From: JAQVXR01 sp050945755
Lineage (GTDB): Bacteria > Bacillota > Dehalobacteriia > Dehalobacteriales > Dehalobacteriaceae
Direction of reading: 5' to 3'
DNA: 45,173 bases
Assembly (NCBI GenBank): GCA_050945755.1
Contig: JBMNTN010000013.1
Location: 1-45,173 of the forward strand
Positions 32,411 through 41,096 of this stretch are shown in pieces (within the stretch, counting starts at the first letter, position 1; every line of letters starts with the position of its first letter). The translations under genes were made by a program, and so were the position numbers. Below the pieces are notes generated by a model. It searched no databases, was not told the origin of the DNA, and saw nothing but the letters and a program-made list of their open reading frames with translations.

Positions 32411-34855
32411 ATGAAAGCAGTGATTATGGCCGGGGGTGAAGGGTCTCGCCTACGTCCTCTTACCTGTGATCGGCCAAAACCAATGGTTCCGGTAATGGAT
32501 CGGCCAATAATGGAGCATATAATCAAACTCCTGAAAAAACATAATCTAATAGATATTGGTGTTACTTTAATGTATTTACCTGAAGAAATAAAGGATTACT
32601 TTGGTGATGGCAGGGAATATGGTGTCAATTTACAATATTTTGTAGAAGAAACCCCTTTAGGAACGGCAGGCAGCGTGAAAAATGGGGAGGAATTTTTAGA
32701 TCAGCCGTTTTTGGTAATCAGCGGTGATGCCTTAACAGACTTTGATCTTTCAGACATAATTCGTTTTCACCGGGAAAAAGAAGCGGCCGTTACTATTGTG
32801 CTTACTCAAGTAGAAAATCCCTTGGAATACGGCGTGGTCATTACCGACCGGGAAGGCAGGATCAAACAATTTTTGGAAAAACCCAGTTGGGGTGAAGTTT
32901 TCAGTGATACGGTTAATACCGGTATCTATGTAATAGAGCCGGAAATATTAGGGCTTATTCCGGGAAAAACCAAGTTTGATTTCAGTAAAGATCTTTTCCC
33001 GTTGCTGTTAGAGAAAGGCTATCCAATGTATGGTTGTGTGATGCCGGGTTACTGGTGCGATATTGGTAGCCTTGCCCAATATCGGCAAGCCCATTATGAC
33101 ATTTTGTCCGGAGCGGCGCGCATAGAAATACCCGGTAAAGAATTGGTTAAAGGGGTATGGGTAGGGGACGGTACAGAAATCGATCCGGATACGCGTTTCG
33201 AGCCTCCCGTTTTTATTGGTGATAATGTTAAAATTGGCAAAGACATTTCCATCAATAATTTTTCTGTAATCGGGTCTAACAGTATCTTGGATGAAGGTGC
33301 CTCTTTAAAAAAGAGTATTGTTTGGAGTAATGTCTACATCGGGAAAAAGGGCACGTTAAGGGGAGCTACCGTATGCAACAGAGTAAAAGTAAAATCCCAT
33401 GCTGCTATTTATGAAGGAGCAGTAGTGGGGGATGATACCATATTGGATATGTATGCGGTAGTTAAGCCAGGAGTAAAAATTTGGCCTAACAAAAATGTGG
33501 AAAAAGGAACGGTCCTCAGCGAAAGCCTTGTCTGGGGTACAAAGGTTTCCAAAAATCTTTTCGGTACCAATGGTATTACGGGCGAAATCAATGTGGATAT
33601 CACACCGGAATTTGCCAGTAAACTAGGGGCTGCTTATGGGGTTTGCATAAAAAAACAGGGTCAGGTAGCGGTAGGCGCGGATGGTTCCGGCCCTTCTCAA
33701 ATGATCAAAAATGCCATTACAACCGGACTTCTTTCCGCAGGATGCCATGTTCTTGACCTGGGGCAGACAGTGGCGCCCTTAGGGCGTTATGCTGTGCGGA
33801 CACTTGGTGTCAATGGTGGTCTCCAGGTTAGTACTTTTGACGGGGATAAAACCAGAATTTCTTTTTTTAATGAAAAAGGGGCTAATATTTTAAAGGCGGA
33901 AGAGCGCAAAATTGAAAATGCTTTTTTCCGAGAGGATTTTTCTCGGGTCACAGGAAATCAAGTAAGCTTGCCAAGTATTTTTCCGGATATTATTAATTGT
34001 TATTTAAAGGATCTGACAAATGGTTTGGATGTTCGGGCAATCACCCGAAATGGTTTTAAGATATTTATTCAATATGATAATGTTTGTTTGGGGGAATTTG
34101 TGCCGCGGGTTCTTGAGGAAGTAGGTTGTGATGCAGTTTTTGCACGAGATGATAATAATGGGTTTGAGCAGCAGAGTAAAGATGGGTCTCATTATGTTAC
34201 CAAAGAAGGCTGTGATCTGGGCGCAATTTTTGCTGACGATGGAGAACGATTGATATTAATTGATCATATGGGAAGAACTCTGGATGATAATATGATTACT
34301 GCCCTTGTGTCGCTGATAATGTTTAAAACCAACCAACACTGTACAGTAGTGGTTCCCGTTACGGCATCTAGTGTGATTGATCAAATTGCTGCTCGATATA
34401 AAGGAAAGATAATTCGGACAAAAACAGCACGTCAGTTTTTAATGAATAAAGTACTTGACACTCAGGTTGTAAACACACAGACCACATATAAACAGTACCA
34501 ACTGCAGTTTGATGCTTTCAAAACTTTTGTCACCATTCTTGATTATCTTGCCAGGGAAAAAATCTCTTTGGCACAGGCAATTGATTCCGTACCCCGTTTT
34601 TACATGACAGGAAAGGAAATAGAATGCCCCTGGCAAGCTAAAGGAACTGTCATGCGCCGACTAATTGAGGATCAAAATCGACCTGTGGATTTAATTGACG
34701 GGGTAAAAATCTATCACGAAAATGGTTGGGCCTTGGTACTGCCTGATTCAGATGAAGCTGTCTGTCGCGTTTATAGTGAGGGGATGGATATGGAAATTGC
34801 GGAAGATCTGACCACACTGTATGTAAATAAAGTTAATAATTTTAAAAAGCAATAA
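32411..34855 (+). CDS. Fused sugar-phosphate nucleotidyltransferase / phosphohexomutase-like protein
   Basis: An 814-residue fusion. Residues 1-235 are a nucleotidyltransferase (MAGGEGSRLRPLTCDRPKPMVPV; ISGDALTDFDL). Residues about 250-375 are a left-handed beta-helix of hexapeptide repeats (PVFIGDNVKIGKDI...). Residues about 385-814 resemble phosphomannomutase/phosphoglucomutase. The mutase part looks degenerate: the Ser loop reads GADGSGPSQM, the metal loop reads ADDGERL instead of DPDxDR, and the nearby substrate region TFDGDKTRI is altered. It probably makes an NDP-sugar (GDP-mannose or ADP/UDP-glucose) for the GT4 partner, with the mutase domain regulatory or of changed activity. RBS CGGAGGAG; start ATG 32411. 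Confidence 0.88.
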   Translation: MKAVIMAGGEGSRLRPLTCDRPKPMVPVMDRPIMEHIIKLLKKHNLIDIGVTLMYLPEEIKDYFGDGREYGVNLQYFVEETPLGTAGSVKNGEEFLDQPFLVISGDALTDFDLSDIIRFHREKEAAVTIVLTQVENPLEYGVVITDREGRIKQFLEKPSWGEVFSDTVNTGIYVIEPEILGLIPGKTKFDFSKDLFPLLLEKGYPMYGCVMPGYWCDIGSLAQYRQAHYDILSGAARIEIPGKELVKGVWVGDGTEIDPDTRFEPPVFIGDNVKIGKDISINNFSVIGSNSILDEGASLKKSIVWSNVYIGKKGTLRGATVCNRVKVKSHAAIYEGAVVGDDTILDMYAVVKPGVKIWPNKNVEKGTVLSESLVWGTKVSKNLFGTNGITGEINVDITPEFASKLGAAYGVCIKKQGQVAVGADGSGPSQMIKNAITTGLLSAGCHVLDLGQTVAPLGRYAVRTLGVNGGLQVSTFDGDKTRISFFNEKGANILKAEERKIENAFFREDFSRVTGNQVSLPSIFPDIINCYLKDLTNGLDVRAITRNGFKIFIQYDNVCLGEFVPRVLEEVGCDAVFARDDNNGFEQQSKDGSHYVTKEGCDLGAIFADDGERLILIDHMGRTLDDNMITALVSLIMFKTNQHCTVVVPVTASSVIDQIAARYKGKIIRTKTARQFLMNKVLDTQVVNTQTTYKQYQLQFDAFKTFVTILDYLAREKISLAQAIDSVPRFYMTGKEIECPWQAKGTVMRRLIEDQNRPVDLIDGVKIYHENGWALVLPDSDEAVCRVYSEGMDMEIAEDLTTLYVNKVNNFKKQ

Positions 34856-34883
34856 AGTTATTCTAAAAAATGTTTCTTTAGTT

Positions 34884-34911
34884 TAAGCACGGTTTTTTAC
34901 GTGCTTTTTTG
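34884..34911 (+). terminator. Terminator after the nucleotidyltransferase fusion
   Basis: AAGCACG (34885-34891) pairs with CGTGCTT (34900-34906) and runs into T residues. Confidence 0.85.
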
Positions 34912-34952
34912 CTTTTACCACATAATGTTTTAATATTAATTATTAAAATTAC

Positions 34953-34981
34953 TTGACAAAATTCACGGATAAGCACATAAT
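34953..34981 (+). promoter_or_regulatory. Promoter of the ferredoxin oxidoreductase operon
   Basis: TTGACA (34953-34958) and CATAAT (34976-34981) are 17 bases apart. Start predicted near 34988, giving a leader of about 125 bases before the first subunit. Confidence 0.75.
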
Positions 34982-34996
34982 ATTAAAAGGAAATAA

Positions 34997-35047
34997 ATGG
35001 AACCAATGTTAATTAGTGGCTCAGTTGACATCCTTGAAGCCGGGTAA
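34997..35047 (+). CDS. Candidate 16-codon leader peptide
   Basis: ATG 34997 to TAA 35045-35047 reads MEPMLISGSVDILEAG. AAAAGGAA (34985-34992) lies upstream with workable spacing, though it may begin almost at the transcript 5' end. The last codons lie within the left arm of the hairpin at 35030-35058, and the stop falls in its loop, an arrangement seen in translation-coupled attenuators. No run of regulatory codons is obvious. It may equally be a chance reading frame. Confidence 0.4.
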   Translation: MEPMLISGSVDILEAG

Positions 35048-35065
35048 GTTTCAAGGATTTTCTTT
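35030..35065 (+). terminator. Intrinsic terminator within the 5' leader (candidate attenuator)
   Basis: ATCCTTGAA (35030-35038) pairs perfectly with TTCAAGGAT (35050-35058), with an 11-base loop and TTTTCTTT. The right arm region AAGTTTCAA (35046-35054) can instead pair with TTGAAAACTT (35076-35085, one bulge). The two pairings exclude each other, as in attenuators. It lies between the promoter and the first subunit gene. Confidence 0.65.
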
Positions 35066-35112
35066 CATTGAGGGTTTGAAAACTTGTGGAATATTATTTA
35101 GGAGGATTTGTG

Positions 35113-35322
35113 ATGGCAAAAAGCAGATACAAATTGCATTTTGACAGGAGCAAGTGCAAGGCATGTGGGATTTGTATCGCTTTTTGTCCGGCAAATGTTT
35201 TTAGTTTAGATATTGATTATCGTGTTCTTGTTAGTTCGGAAGATAAATGTACAGGTTGTAGAAGGTGCGAATTATATTGTCCGGATTATTGTATTGTTGT
35301 AGAGGAGGAATATTATGGTTAG
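35113..35322 (+). CDS. korD: 2-oxoacid:ferredoxin oxidoreductase, delta (ferredoxin) subunit
   Basis: A 69-residue two-cluster ferredoxin: CKACGICIAFCP and CTGCRRCELYCPDYC provide eight ligands for two 4Fe-4S clusters. It passes electrons from the TPP-dependent catalytic subunits to external ferredoxin. ATG 35113 has TAGGAGG seven bases upstream; the in-frame GTG 35086 would add an unsupported leader. It overlaps the alpha subunit gene by eight bases. Confidence 0.9.
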   Translation: MAKSRYKLHFDRSKCKACGICIAFCPANVFSLDIDYRVLVSSEDKCTGCRRCELYCPDYCIVVEEEYYG

Positions 35323-36436
35323 GCCCAAGCTCATGCAAGGGAATGAATGCTGTGCCTTGGGAGCTTTGGCGGCAGGTGTACGTTTCTTTGCCGGCTATCC
35401 CATAACTCCCTCGACGGAAATTGCTGAAATATTTGCCCGGGAACTTCCTAAGCTGGGTGGAGTTTTTATGCAGATGGAAGATGAAATTGCCAGTCTCTCT
35501 GCGGTAATAGGTGCTTCACTGACAGGGAAAAAGGCTTTAACTGCAACCAGTGGGCCGGGTTTTTCTCTTATGCAGGAAAACATAGGTTTTGCAGCCATTG
35601 CTGAGGTTCCCTGTGTAATTGTCAATGTAATGCGGCTTGGACCTAGTACCGGAATGCCTACTATGCCGGCTCAGGGTGATATCATGCAGGCCAGATGGGG
35701 TACCCATGGCGACCATTTGGTGATTGCCTTATCCCCTAGTTCTGTCAAAGAAGTTTTTTGTTTAACAGTACGGGCAGTAAATTTAGCGGAAAGGTATCGG
35801 GTGCCTGTAATCTTATTAATTGACGAAGTGATTGCACACCTCCGGGAGCAGGTCGCTTTCTCACCGGATGAAAAAGTAGTTCAATGGGAAAGGAAACAAT
35901 GTACAAATAACAGTCAGCCATTTGAAGAAACAGCAGATGGTATTCCTCCCTTCTTTTCTTTTGGAGGAGAACACCGGCATCATGTTACCGGATTGGTGCA
36001 TGATGAATCGGGATTTCCTACCAGCCAACGGAAAGAAATTAGCAAGCTAATTAGGAGACTGCATTATAAAATATCTCAACATCTTGCTGAGATTGTACAG
36101 GTGGAAGAGTTTTACGCGGATGATGCGGAAGTTTTAATTATTGCTTATGGGAGTACAGCCCGTTCAGCACAAGCTGCAGTGGTAAGAGCCAGGGAAAAAG
36201 GGAAAAAAGCCGGTCTTCTTAGGCTGATTACCATTTGGCCGTTTCCTGAAAAAGAAGTTTCTGCTGCAGTACTTAACAAAAAGGCTGTGATCGTACCGGA
36301 AATGAATATGGGACAGCTTGCTTTAGAGGTGGCGCGAGTATTACCTGACAAAAACCTGCTTTTCCCAGTCAACCGGGTAGATGGGGAATTGATTACTCCG
36401 GATGAAATTTTGGAAGTAATAGGGAGGGCCTTTTAA
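35315..36436 (+). CDS. korA: 2-oxoacid:ferredoxin oxidoreductase, alpha subunit (KorA-type)
   Basis: A 373-residue alpha subunit with GNECCALGALAAGVRFFAGYPITPSTEI, QMEDEIASLSAVIGASLTG and TATSGPGFSLMQE, characteristic of the 2-oxoglutarate/2-oxoacid type. The enzyme interconverts a 2-oxoacid plus CoA with an acyl-CoA, CO2 and reduced ferredoxin. Gene order delta-alpha-beta-gamma is that of KGOR enzymes. Substrate (2-oxoglutarate or a branched 2-oxoacid) is not certain. It ends in a TAATG overlap with the beta gene. Confidence 0.92.
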   Translation: MVRPKLMQGNECCALGALAAGVRFFAGYPITPSTEIAEIFARELPKLGGVFMQMEDEIASLSAVIGASLTGKKALTATSGPGFSLMQENIGFAAIAEVPCVIVNVMRLGPSTGMPTMPAQGDIMQARWGTHGDHLVIALSPSSVKEVFCLTVRAVNLAERYRVPVILLIDEVIAHLREQVAFSPDEKVVQWERKQCTNNSQPFEETADGIPPFFSFGGEHRHHVTGLVHDESGFPTSQRKEISKLIRRLHYKISQHLAEIVQVEEFYADDAEVLIIAYGSTARSAQAAVVRAREKGKKAGLLRLITIWPFPEKEVSAAVLNKKAVIVPEMNMGQLALEVARVLPDKNLLFPVNRVDGELITPDEILEVIGRAF

Positions 36437-37245
36437 TGTGTGCTGTTTATCATAAATATCTGCGTCTTGATAACCTTCCGCATATTTGGTGTCCTGGGTG
36501 CGGCAACGGCATTATCATGGGGGCGTTTATCCGGGCGATGGAAGATTTAAAATATAGTCAGAACGAGGTTGTAGTTGTTTCGGGAATTGGATGTTCAGGG
36601 AGAATTAGCGGCTATCTGGATTTTAATACACTCCATACAACACATGGTCGAGCATTGGCTTTTGCCACAGGGATAAAGGCAGCTGAGCCTCGTTTGAAGA
36701 TTTTTACTTTTATGGGTGATGGTGATGCTACAGCTATTGGAGGCAACCATTTGATTCATACTTGCAGGCGAAATATCGATATGACGGCAATTATTATTAA
36801 TAACAGTACTTTCGGGATGACAGGAGGACAATTTTCTCCTTTAACCCCGAAAGGGAAAAAGGCCAGTACGGCACCGTATGGCACAGTGGAAAAGAGTTTC
36901 GATATTGCGGCTTTAGCACAGGCGGCGGGAGCAACCTTTGTAGCCCGGGTAGGAATATACCAGGTTAATTTATTACGGGAATTGATTGTGAAAGCTTCCC
37001 GCCATAAAGGATTTGCCCTGCTGGAGGTTATTTCCCAGTGCCCTGTTAATTATGGTCGGAGGAATGAAATGGGAAGCCCTGTAGAGATGCTTGTACATCA
37101 AAAGGAGAAAATCCAGCGGATAAAATCAGATCAAAAATTAGGAAAATACTACGGTCAAATTTTTCAGTGTGAACAGCCTGAATTTATGGAAGAATACGAA
37201 AAAATGACAGCACAGGCGCAAAAGAAAGGGGGTTATGATGACTAA
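36436..37245 (+). CDS. korB: 2-oxoacid:ferredoxin oxidoreductase, beta subunit (TPP-binding)
   Basis: A 269-residue beta subunit with HIWCPGCGNGIIMGAF, GIGCSGRISGYLDFNTLHTTHGRALAFATGIK and the TPP/Mg motif GDGDATAIGGNHLIHTCRRN...NNSTFGMTGGQ. It holds thiamine diphosphate at the active site. It overlaps the alpha gene by one base and the gamma gene by about eight bases. Confidence 0.94.
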   Translation: MCAVYHKYLRLDNLPHIWCPGCGNGIIMGAFIRAMEDLKYSQNEVVVVSGIGCSGRISGYLDFNTLHTTHGRALAFATGIKAAEPRLKIFTFMGDGDATAIGGNHLIHTCRRNIDMTAIIINNSTFGMTGGQFSPLTPKGKKASTAPYGTVEKSFDIAALAQAAGATFVARVGIYQVNLLRELIVKASRHKGFALLEVISQCPVNYGRRNEMGSPVEMLVHQKEKIQRIKSDQKLGKYYGQIFQCEQPEFMEEYEKMTAQAQKKGGYDD

Positions 37246-37804
37246 ATTATGGAAAGTCAGATTAAGTGGCAAAGGCGGACAAGGTCTGATTACAGCAAGT
37301 ATTGTATTAGCTGATGCCGCTATTAGGTCCGGTAAAAACGCTGTTCAGACCCAGAGCTACGGTCCGGAATCCAGGGGAGGGGCTTGCCGGGGTGAGGTCA
37401 TAATCTCTGACAAAAATATTTATTATCCCAAAATTAATCACCCCAATTTACTTGTCTGCATGTCTGATACTGCTTTTGAAACCCATGCCGGCTCCCTTGC
37501 TGAGGATGGAATCTTGATTTTAGATGAAACGCTGGTGTCTCAAACATGTCCGACAAAAGGCCAGCTTTATAAAGTTCCCATTACCGGAAAGTGCCGGGAA
37601 AAATTAGGTCAGGACATATATGCCAACATGGTTGTTTTAGGGACAATCATCACGATTACACAAATGGTTTCCGATAGCGTTGTCCTAGAAACACTGCAAG
37701 AATATTTTTCTCCGGAACTTCTTGAAGTAAATTTACAGGCTTTTGCCATTGGGATAAATGAAGGCAAAAATGCAATCAAACAGTCTGGTGAGTTCAGCGC
37801 ATAA
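37238..37804 (+). CDS. korC: 2-oxoacid:ferredoxin oxidoreductase, gamma subunit
   Basis: A 188-residue gamma subunit with RLSGKGGQGLITASIVLADAAI and QTQSYGPESRGGACRGEVIIS, both family hallmarks. It contributes to CoA binding and complex assembly. ATG 37238 follows GAAAGGGGG; ATG 37235 is also possible. A hairpin follows the stop. Confidence 0.93.
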   Translation: MTKLWKVRLSGKGGQGLITASIVLADAAIRSGKNAVQTQSYGPESRGGACRGEVIISDKNIYYPKINHPNLLVCMSDTAFETHAGSLAEDGILILDETLVSQTCPTKGQLYKVPITGKCREKLGQDIYANMVVLGTIITITQMVSDSVVLETLQEYFSPELLEVNLQAFAIGINEGKNAIKQSGEFSA

Positions 37805-37836
37805 AAAGACCCTTGGAATACTTCCAATGGTCTTAA
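37801..37836. terminator. Bidirectional terminator between korC and the GH57 gene
   Basis: AAGACC (37806-37811) and TTGGAA (37813-37818) pair with TTCCAA (37822-37827) and GGTCTT (37829-37834), one mismatch, three-base loop. The minus strand has a T run directly after the stem, so it best serves the minus-strand GH57 gene; the plus strand U tract is weak. Confidence 0.8.
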
Positions 37837-37862
37837 ATCATATATGGGGAAAATAACCCAAG

Positions 37863-39443
37863 TCATTGAAAAACAGCATAATCAATATTGGGGAAAAGGT
37901 TGTTTGCTTGCTCTAACTGTGCTGTATAGTTTTCGTCAATTTGATTCTCTTTAATCTGCCTGTAAAGATAATTGAATTGATTGAGATGTAACTTAGTACG
38001 ATAAACTGCATATTCAACCATTGAACCGGTTTTCATAATAAATGCCCAGTCACTGGATTGGGCCAACATTAATTCTCGGACTGCCTGGTCCAACGCTCTT
38101 TTTCGTATTCCATCGGAACGGGGAAACTCGTTTGCCAGCTCTGTCATCCTTTCTGCAGCTTTATGCAGGTGCGGATAAATCCAATCGTTTTTTCCTTCCA
38201 GCCAAACATCATTATATCCATTATTTCCCCAGCTGGACATACAAGGCTGGGTTAATTGGTTTATCGGATAGATTTTCAGGTATTCCGTAGGTGTTACCAG
38301 CTGAATTTCTTGAGAACGGGCTGCAATTTTTCTTATTACTTGTTCTAAAAATTGCGGGCCTTCAAACCACCAATGCCCAAATAATTCTGCGTCATAAGGT
38401 GAAACAACCAGGGGCTTTCTGTCCATTAATTCAGCAAGGTAATTAATTTGTTTAATGCGGTTATCTACAAAGTTTTCAGCGTGCAACGCTGCTTTAGCTG
38501 ATGCCCGAGCAGGATTATACAATTCTTTATCAGATGTTGTTCCGGTAATGCGGTAGTATTTAATGCCGGTATTTACCCGAATTCCTTCCGGGTGAATAAA
38601 AGGCCAAACATATCCAAAATCTAAATCAAAACCGATGTCGCGATAATATTCTCGGTAGTCGCTGTCGCCGGGATATCCTTCCGACATACTCCAAACCTGT
38701 TTTGATGATTCCGGGTCCCGGGCAAAGGCTGCGGTACCGGAAGGGCAGTAAACAGGGGCAAACACGGCGTACTTTGGCCGGGGTGAGGCGTACAAAATAC
38801 CGTGGGTATCAGTAAAAAAGTATTTAATCCCATTTTCTTTGAGAATTTTATCGTCTCCCGGATAATAACCGCACTCAGGAAGCCAAATTCCTTGGGGTTT
38901 TCGGCCAAAAAAATGTTCGTGAGTTTGACATGCCGTCATTACTTGAGCTCGCACGGATTTTCTCGTACTTTCCATCAAAGGGAAATACCCGTGTGTAGCC
39001 CCGGAAGTGATAATCTCTAAATTGCCTGATTCCATATGTCGCCGAAAACCGTTAATAAGGTTGGTGCGATAAGTATCTTCAAATTCCTTTCTGGCCTGGT
39101 AGAATAAGTTTCGGTACATCTTGGCCAGAGCATTAAGCTCGGGATTATTTTCCGTCCGCTTTTTTTCCCTTTCTGCCAATTCAGTTAACAGATTAATGTG
39201 TTTTAAATAACGCTGACATAAAAGTGAATCGTTTAACATAGAAAGCAAAGTAGGGGTCAAAGACATTGTGAGTTTAAAAGGAATATTTTCATATTGTAAT
39301 TTATCCATCATTCTTAGAAGAGGTATATAACAATCTGTTATTGCTTCTTTTAACCATCGTTCTTCTAAATAGTGTTCATGCTCCAAGTGGCGTACATAGG
39401 GAAGGTGAGCATGGAGCACGATCATCAAGTATCCTTGTGCCAT
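37863..39443 (-). CDS. GH57 1,4-alpha-glucan branching enzyme
   Basis: A 526-residue GH57 enzyme. It starts with LMIVLHAHLPYVRHLEHEHYLEERW, carries the nucleophile Glu190 in IWLPECGYYPG, and the acid/base Asp351 in SPYDAELFGHWWFEGP, matching Thermus and Thermococcus GH57 branching enzymes. A C-terminal helical domain (DWAFIMKTGSMVEYA) completes the family architecture. It introduces alpha-1,6 branches into glycogen-like polymer. It overlaps the DUF4912 gene upstream by three bases (TAATG), so the two are translated together. Confidence 0.93.
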   Translation of the reverse strand: MAQGYLMIVLHAHLPYVRHLEHEHYLEERWLKEAITDCYIPLLRMMDKLQYENIPFKLTMSLTPTLLSMLNDSLLCQRYLKHINLLTELAEREKKRTENNPELNALAKMYRNLFYQARKEFEDTYRTNLINGFRRHMESGNLEIITSGATHGYFPLMESTRKSVRAQVMTACQTHEHFFGRKPQGIWLPECGYYPGDDKILKENGIKYFFTDTHGILYASPRPKYAVFAPVYCPSGTAAFARDPESSKQVWSMSEGYPGDSDYREYYRDIGFDLDFGYVWPFIHPEGIRVNTGIKYYRITGTTSDKELYNPARASAKAALHAENFVDNRIKQINYLAELMDRKPLVVSPYDAELFGHWWFEGPQFLEQVIRKIAARSQEIQLVTPTEYLKIYPINQLTQPCMSSWGNNGYNDVWLEGKNDWIYPHLHKAAERMTELANEFPRSDGIRKRALDQAVRELMLAQSSDWAFIMKTGSMVEYAVYRTKLHLNQFNYLYRQIKENQIDENYTAQLEQANNLFPNIDYAVFQ

Positions 39444-40120
39444 TAGTTTTTCTTCCTCTCATTATTACGAATTAAATCGGCCGAACTTCTACCGTATGAA
39501 ATGTTCTCCATGTAACGATAAATATCACAGGGAATCCAATTTTCATCAAGCAGGGTAGAAACAGTGGAGCGGGGAGTGGTTACAGTTTCCGAGCGGAGCA
39601 GCATAATGTACCGACCGGATGCCAGTACCTTTCCTAATTCAACAAAATAACTCTGACCTGGGTAGGGAACTTGGATGTAATAATTATTTGACTGCGATGG
39701 TAAATCAAACTGCAAAATTTCATGAAAAGATGTTCCAGCAGCATCGGTTGCATGAAATACTTTTAAGCGAGCCGAACCGTTCACCCATTCACTGCCATAT
39801 TGTTGGTGTAAATTTTCTAAATGGTCATCAGACAGTTCCCAATAGGCAAAAATACAGTTGGGGTTTTGCACCAATAAAGCTAATTTGCTTTCTTGGTATT
39901 TTGAGGGTAGTTCAGGGGTGAGGGGTTTCTTATTCACCGGACCTTTCCACCAGTAGTCATGGTTTGGGGACAGTTCAAGGGAAAATTCATCTGTAAATTT
40001 CTTTTCAAGTGGCTTTGCGGTAACAGGAGGACGGTGATCATTCTGTTTTCTGGGCAAAAGGAGAACAAAAATCACAAGACCGATTAACAACAGGAGTACT
40101 AAATAGGTTATAATTGACAT
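39443..40120 (-). CDS. DUF4912 membrane-anchored protein
   Basis: A 225-residue protein with one N-terminal membrane segment (ITYLVLLLLIGLVIFVLLL), then a proline-rich linker and a DUF4912 domain: SKLALLVQNPNCIFAYWELSDDHLENL, RLKVFHATD and YFVELGKVLASGRYIMLLRSETV, ending with LDENWIPCD. DUF4912 genes are often next to GH57 and glycogen genes and the fold may bind carbohydrate; the function is unproven. ATG 40120 on the minus strand has GAGGAGG six bases upstream. Confidence 0.82.
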   Translation of the reverse strand: MSIITYLVLLLLIGLVIFVLLLPRKQNDHRPPVTAKPLEKKFTDEFSLELSPNHDYWWKGPVNKKPLTPELPSKYQESKLALLVQNPNCIFAYWELSDDHLENLHQQYGSEWVNGSARLKVFHATDAAGTSFHEILQFDLPSQSNNYYIQVPYPGQSYFVELGKVLASGRYIMLLRSETVTTPRSTVSTLLDENWIPCDIYRYMENISYGRSSADLIRNNERKKN

Positions 40121-40348
40121 AACAATCCTCCTCAAGGTGACACCGGTTTAAATATTTTTGGGAGCAGATGATATAATTAGATTTGGTATTGACATCATGT
40201 ATTATTCCCTGTTTTGTTGTGACTATTTGAAAAAAACGATTCACAGTATTTTCTAGGGAAAAATAAGTTTTTTATGTCAGCTTTTGCTAACAAAAGCCTA
40301 TATCTATTACCAACAATTACCTTTATATATGGGGAAAGGGAGATATGT

Positions 40349-41059
40349 TTGAATATAAATACAGTTGAACCTCGTTGGAAAGTCTGGGAAGGGATTATTG
40401 TGATTATTGGAATACTGGGGATCATGTTTGGGTTTGGTTATTTTGGAGAGTTTTTAGCAAATGCTTTTGGATTAAATAATATTTTCATAATTTTTGCTGG
40501 GACAGTGTTTCAAAATTTTTTATTAGTCAGCGTGCCCGCCTTTATTGCCATTAAGGGATACGGACACTATTGGAGTGATTTGGGTTTTATCCGGGGGGGA
40601 TTTTTACGAGCTTTTCCGATAGGGATTAAATGGGGACTGTTTTTATTTTTCCTTGTGATGTTTTTGGGTATGATTATTACAATGATTTACCCGGTAGAGC
40701 CGGACTTACAGGAATTTGCCAAGATCATTCTGATGGTCGATTCCTTTGAGGAATTAGTGTTAATGGTGTTAATGGGTGTGGTGCTGGCTCCAATCGGTGA
40801 GGAAGCTTTTTTCCGTGGTTTTCTGTATCCTGCTTTAAGGGCGCGCTGGGGCATGCGGGGGGGTATTGTGCTTTCCGCTTTGTTTTTTTCCATCATGCAT
40901 TTTGATATCTACCGTCTCCTGCCTATTGCTGCCGGAGGAGCGGGGCTTGCTTACCTTTATGAAAGAACAGGTAATATTTGGACTAATATTATCGCTCATG
41001 CTGTTTGGAATGGAGTGATGATTGCACTGATTATCGGTGCCTATCGAAGTATGATTTGA
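40349..41059 (+). CDS. CAAX/CPBP-family intramembrane metalloprotease
   Basis: A 236-residue membrane protein with about seven helices. The CPBP (Abi) motifs are visible: GEEAFFRGFLYPAL (EExxxR), FFSIMHFD (FxxxH) and the terminal NIIAHAVWNGVM. These residues bind a catalytic metal in the glutamic-type Rce1-like fold. Substrates are unknown; bacterial members act in signalling, bacteriocin immunity or envelope maturation. TTG 40349 has AAAGGGAGA seven bases upstream; the in-frame ATG at 40274 would add an unconserved leader. Confidence 0.87.
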   Translation: MNINTVEPRWKVWEGIIVIIGILGIMFGFGYFGEFLANAFGLNNIFIIFAGTVFQNFLLVSVPAFIAIKGYGHYWSDLGFIRGGFLRAFPIGIKWGLFLFFLVMFLGMIITMIYPVEPDLQEFAKIILMVDSFEELVLMVLMGVVLAPIGEEAFFRGFLYPALRARWGMRGGIVLSALFFSIMHFDIYRLLPIAAGGAGLAYLYERTGNIWTNIIAHAVWNGVMIALIIGAYRSMI

Positions 41060-41079
41060 GATATTTTATCGCTGATAAG

Positions 41080-41096
41080 AGATTAATATTTAATCT
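41080..41096. terminator. AT-rich hairpin between convergent genes
   Basis: AGATTAA-TAT-TTAATCT is a perfect seven-pair palindrome that overlaps the stop of the minus-strand gene. It is a weak candidate terminator. Confidence 0.35.
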
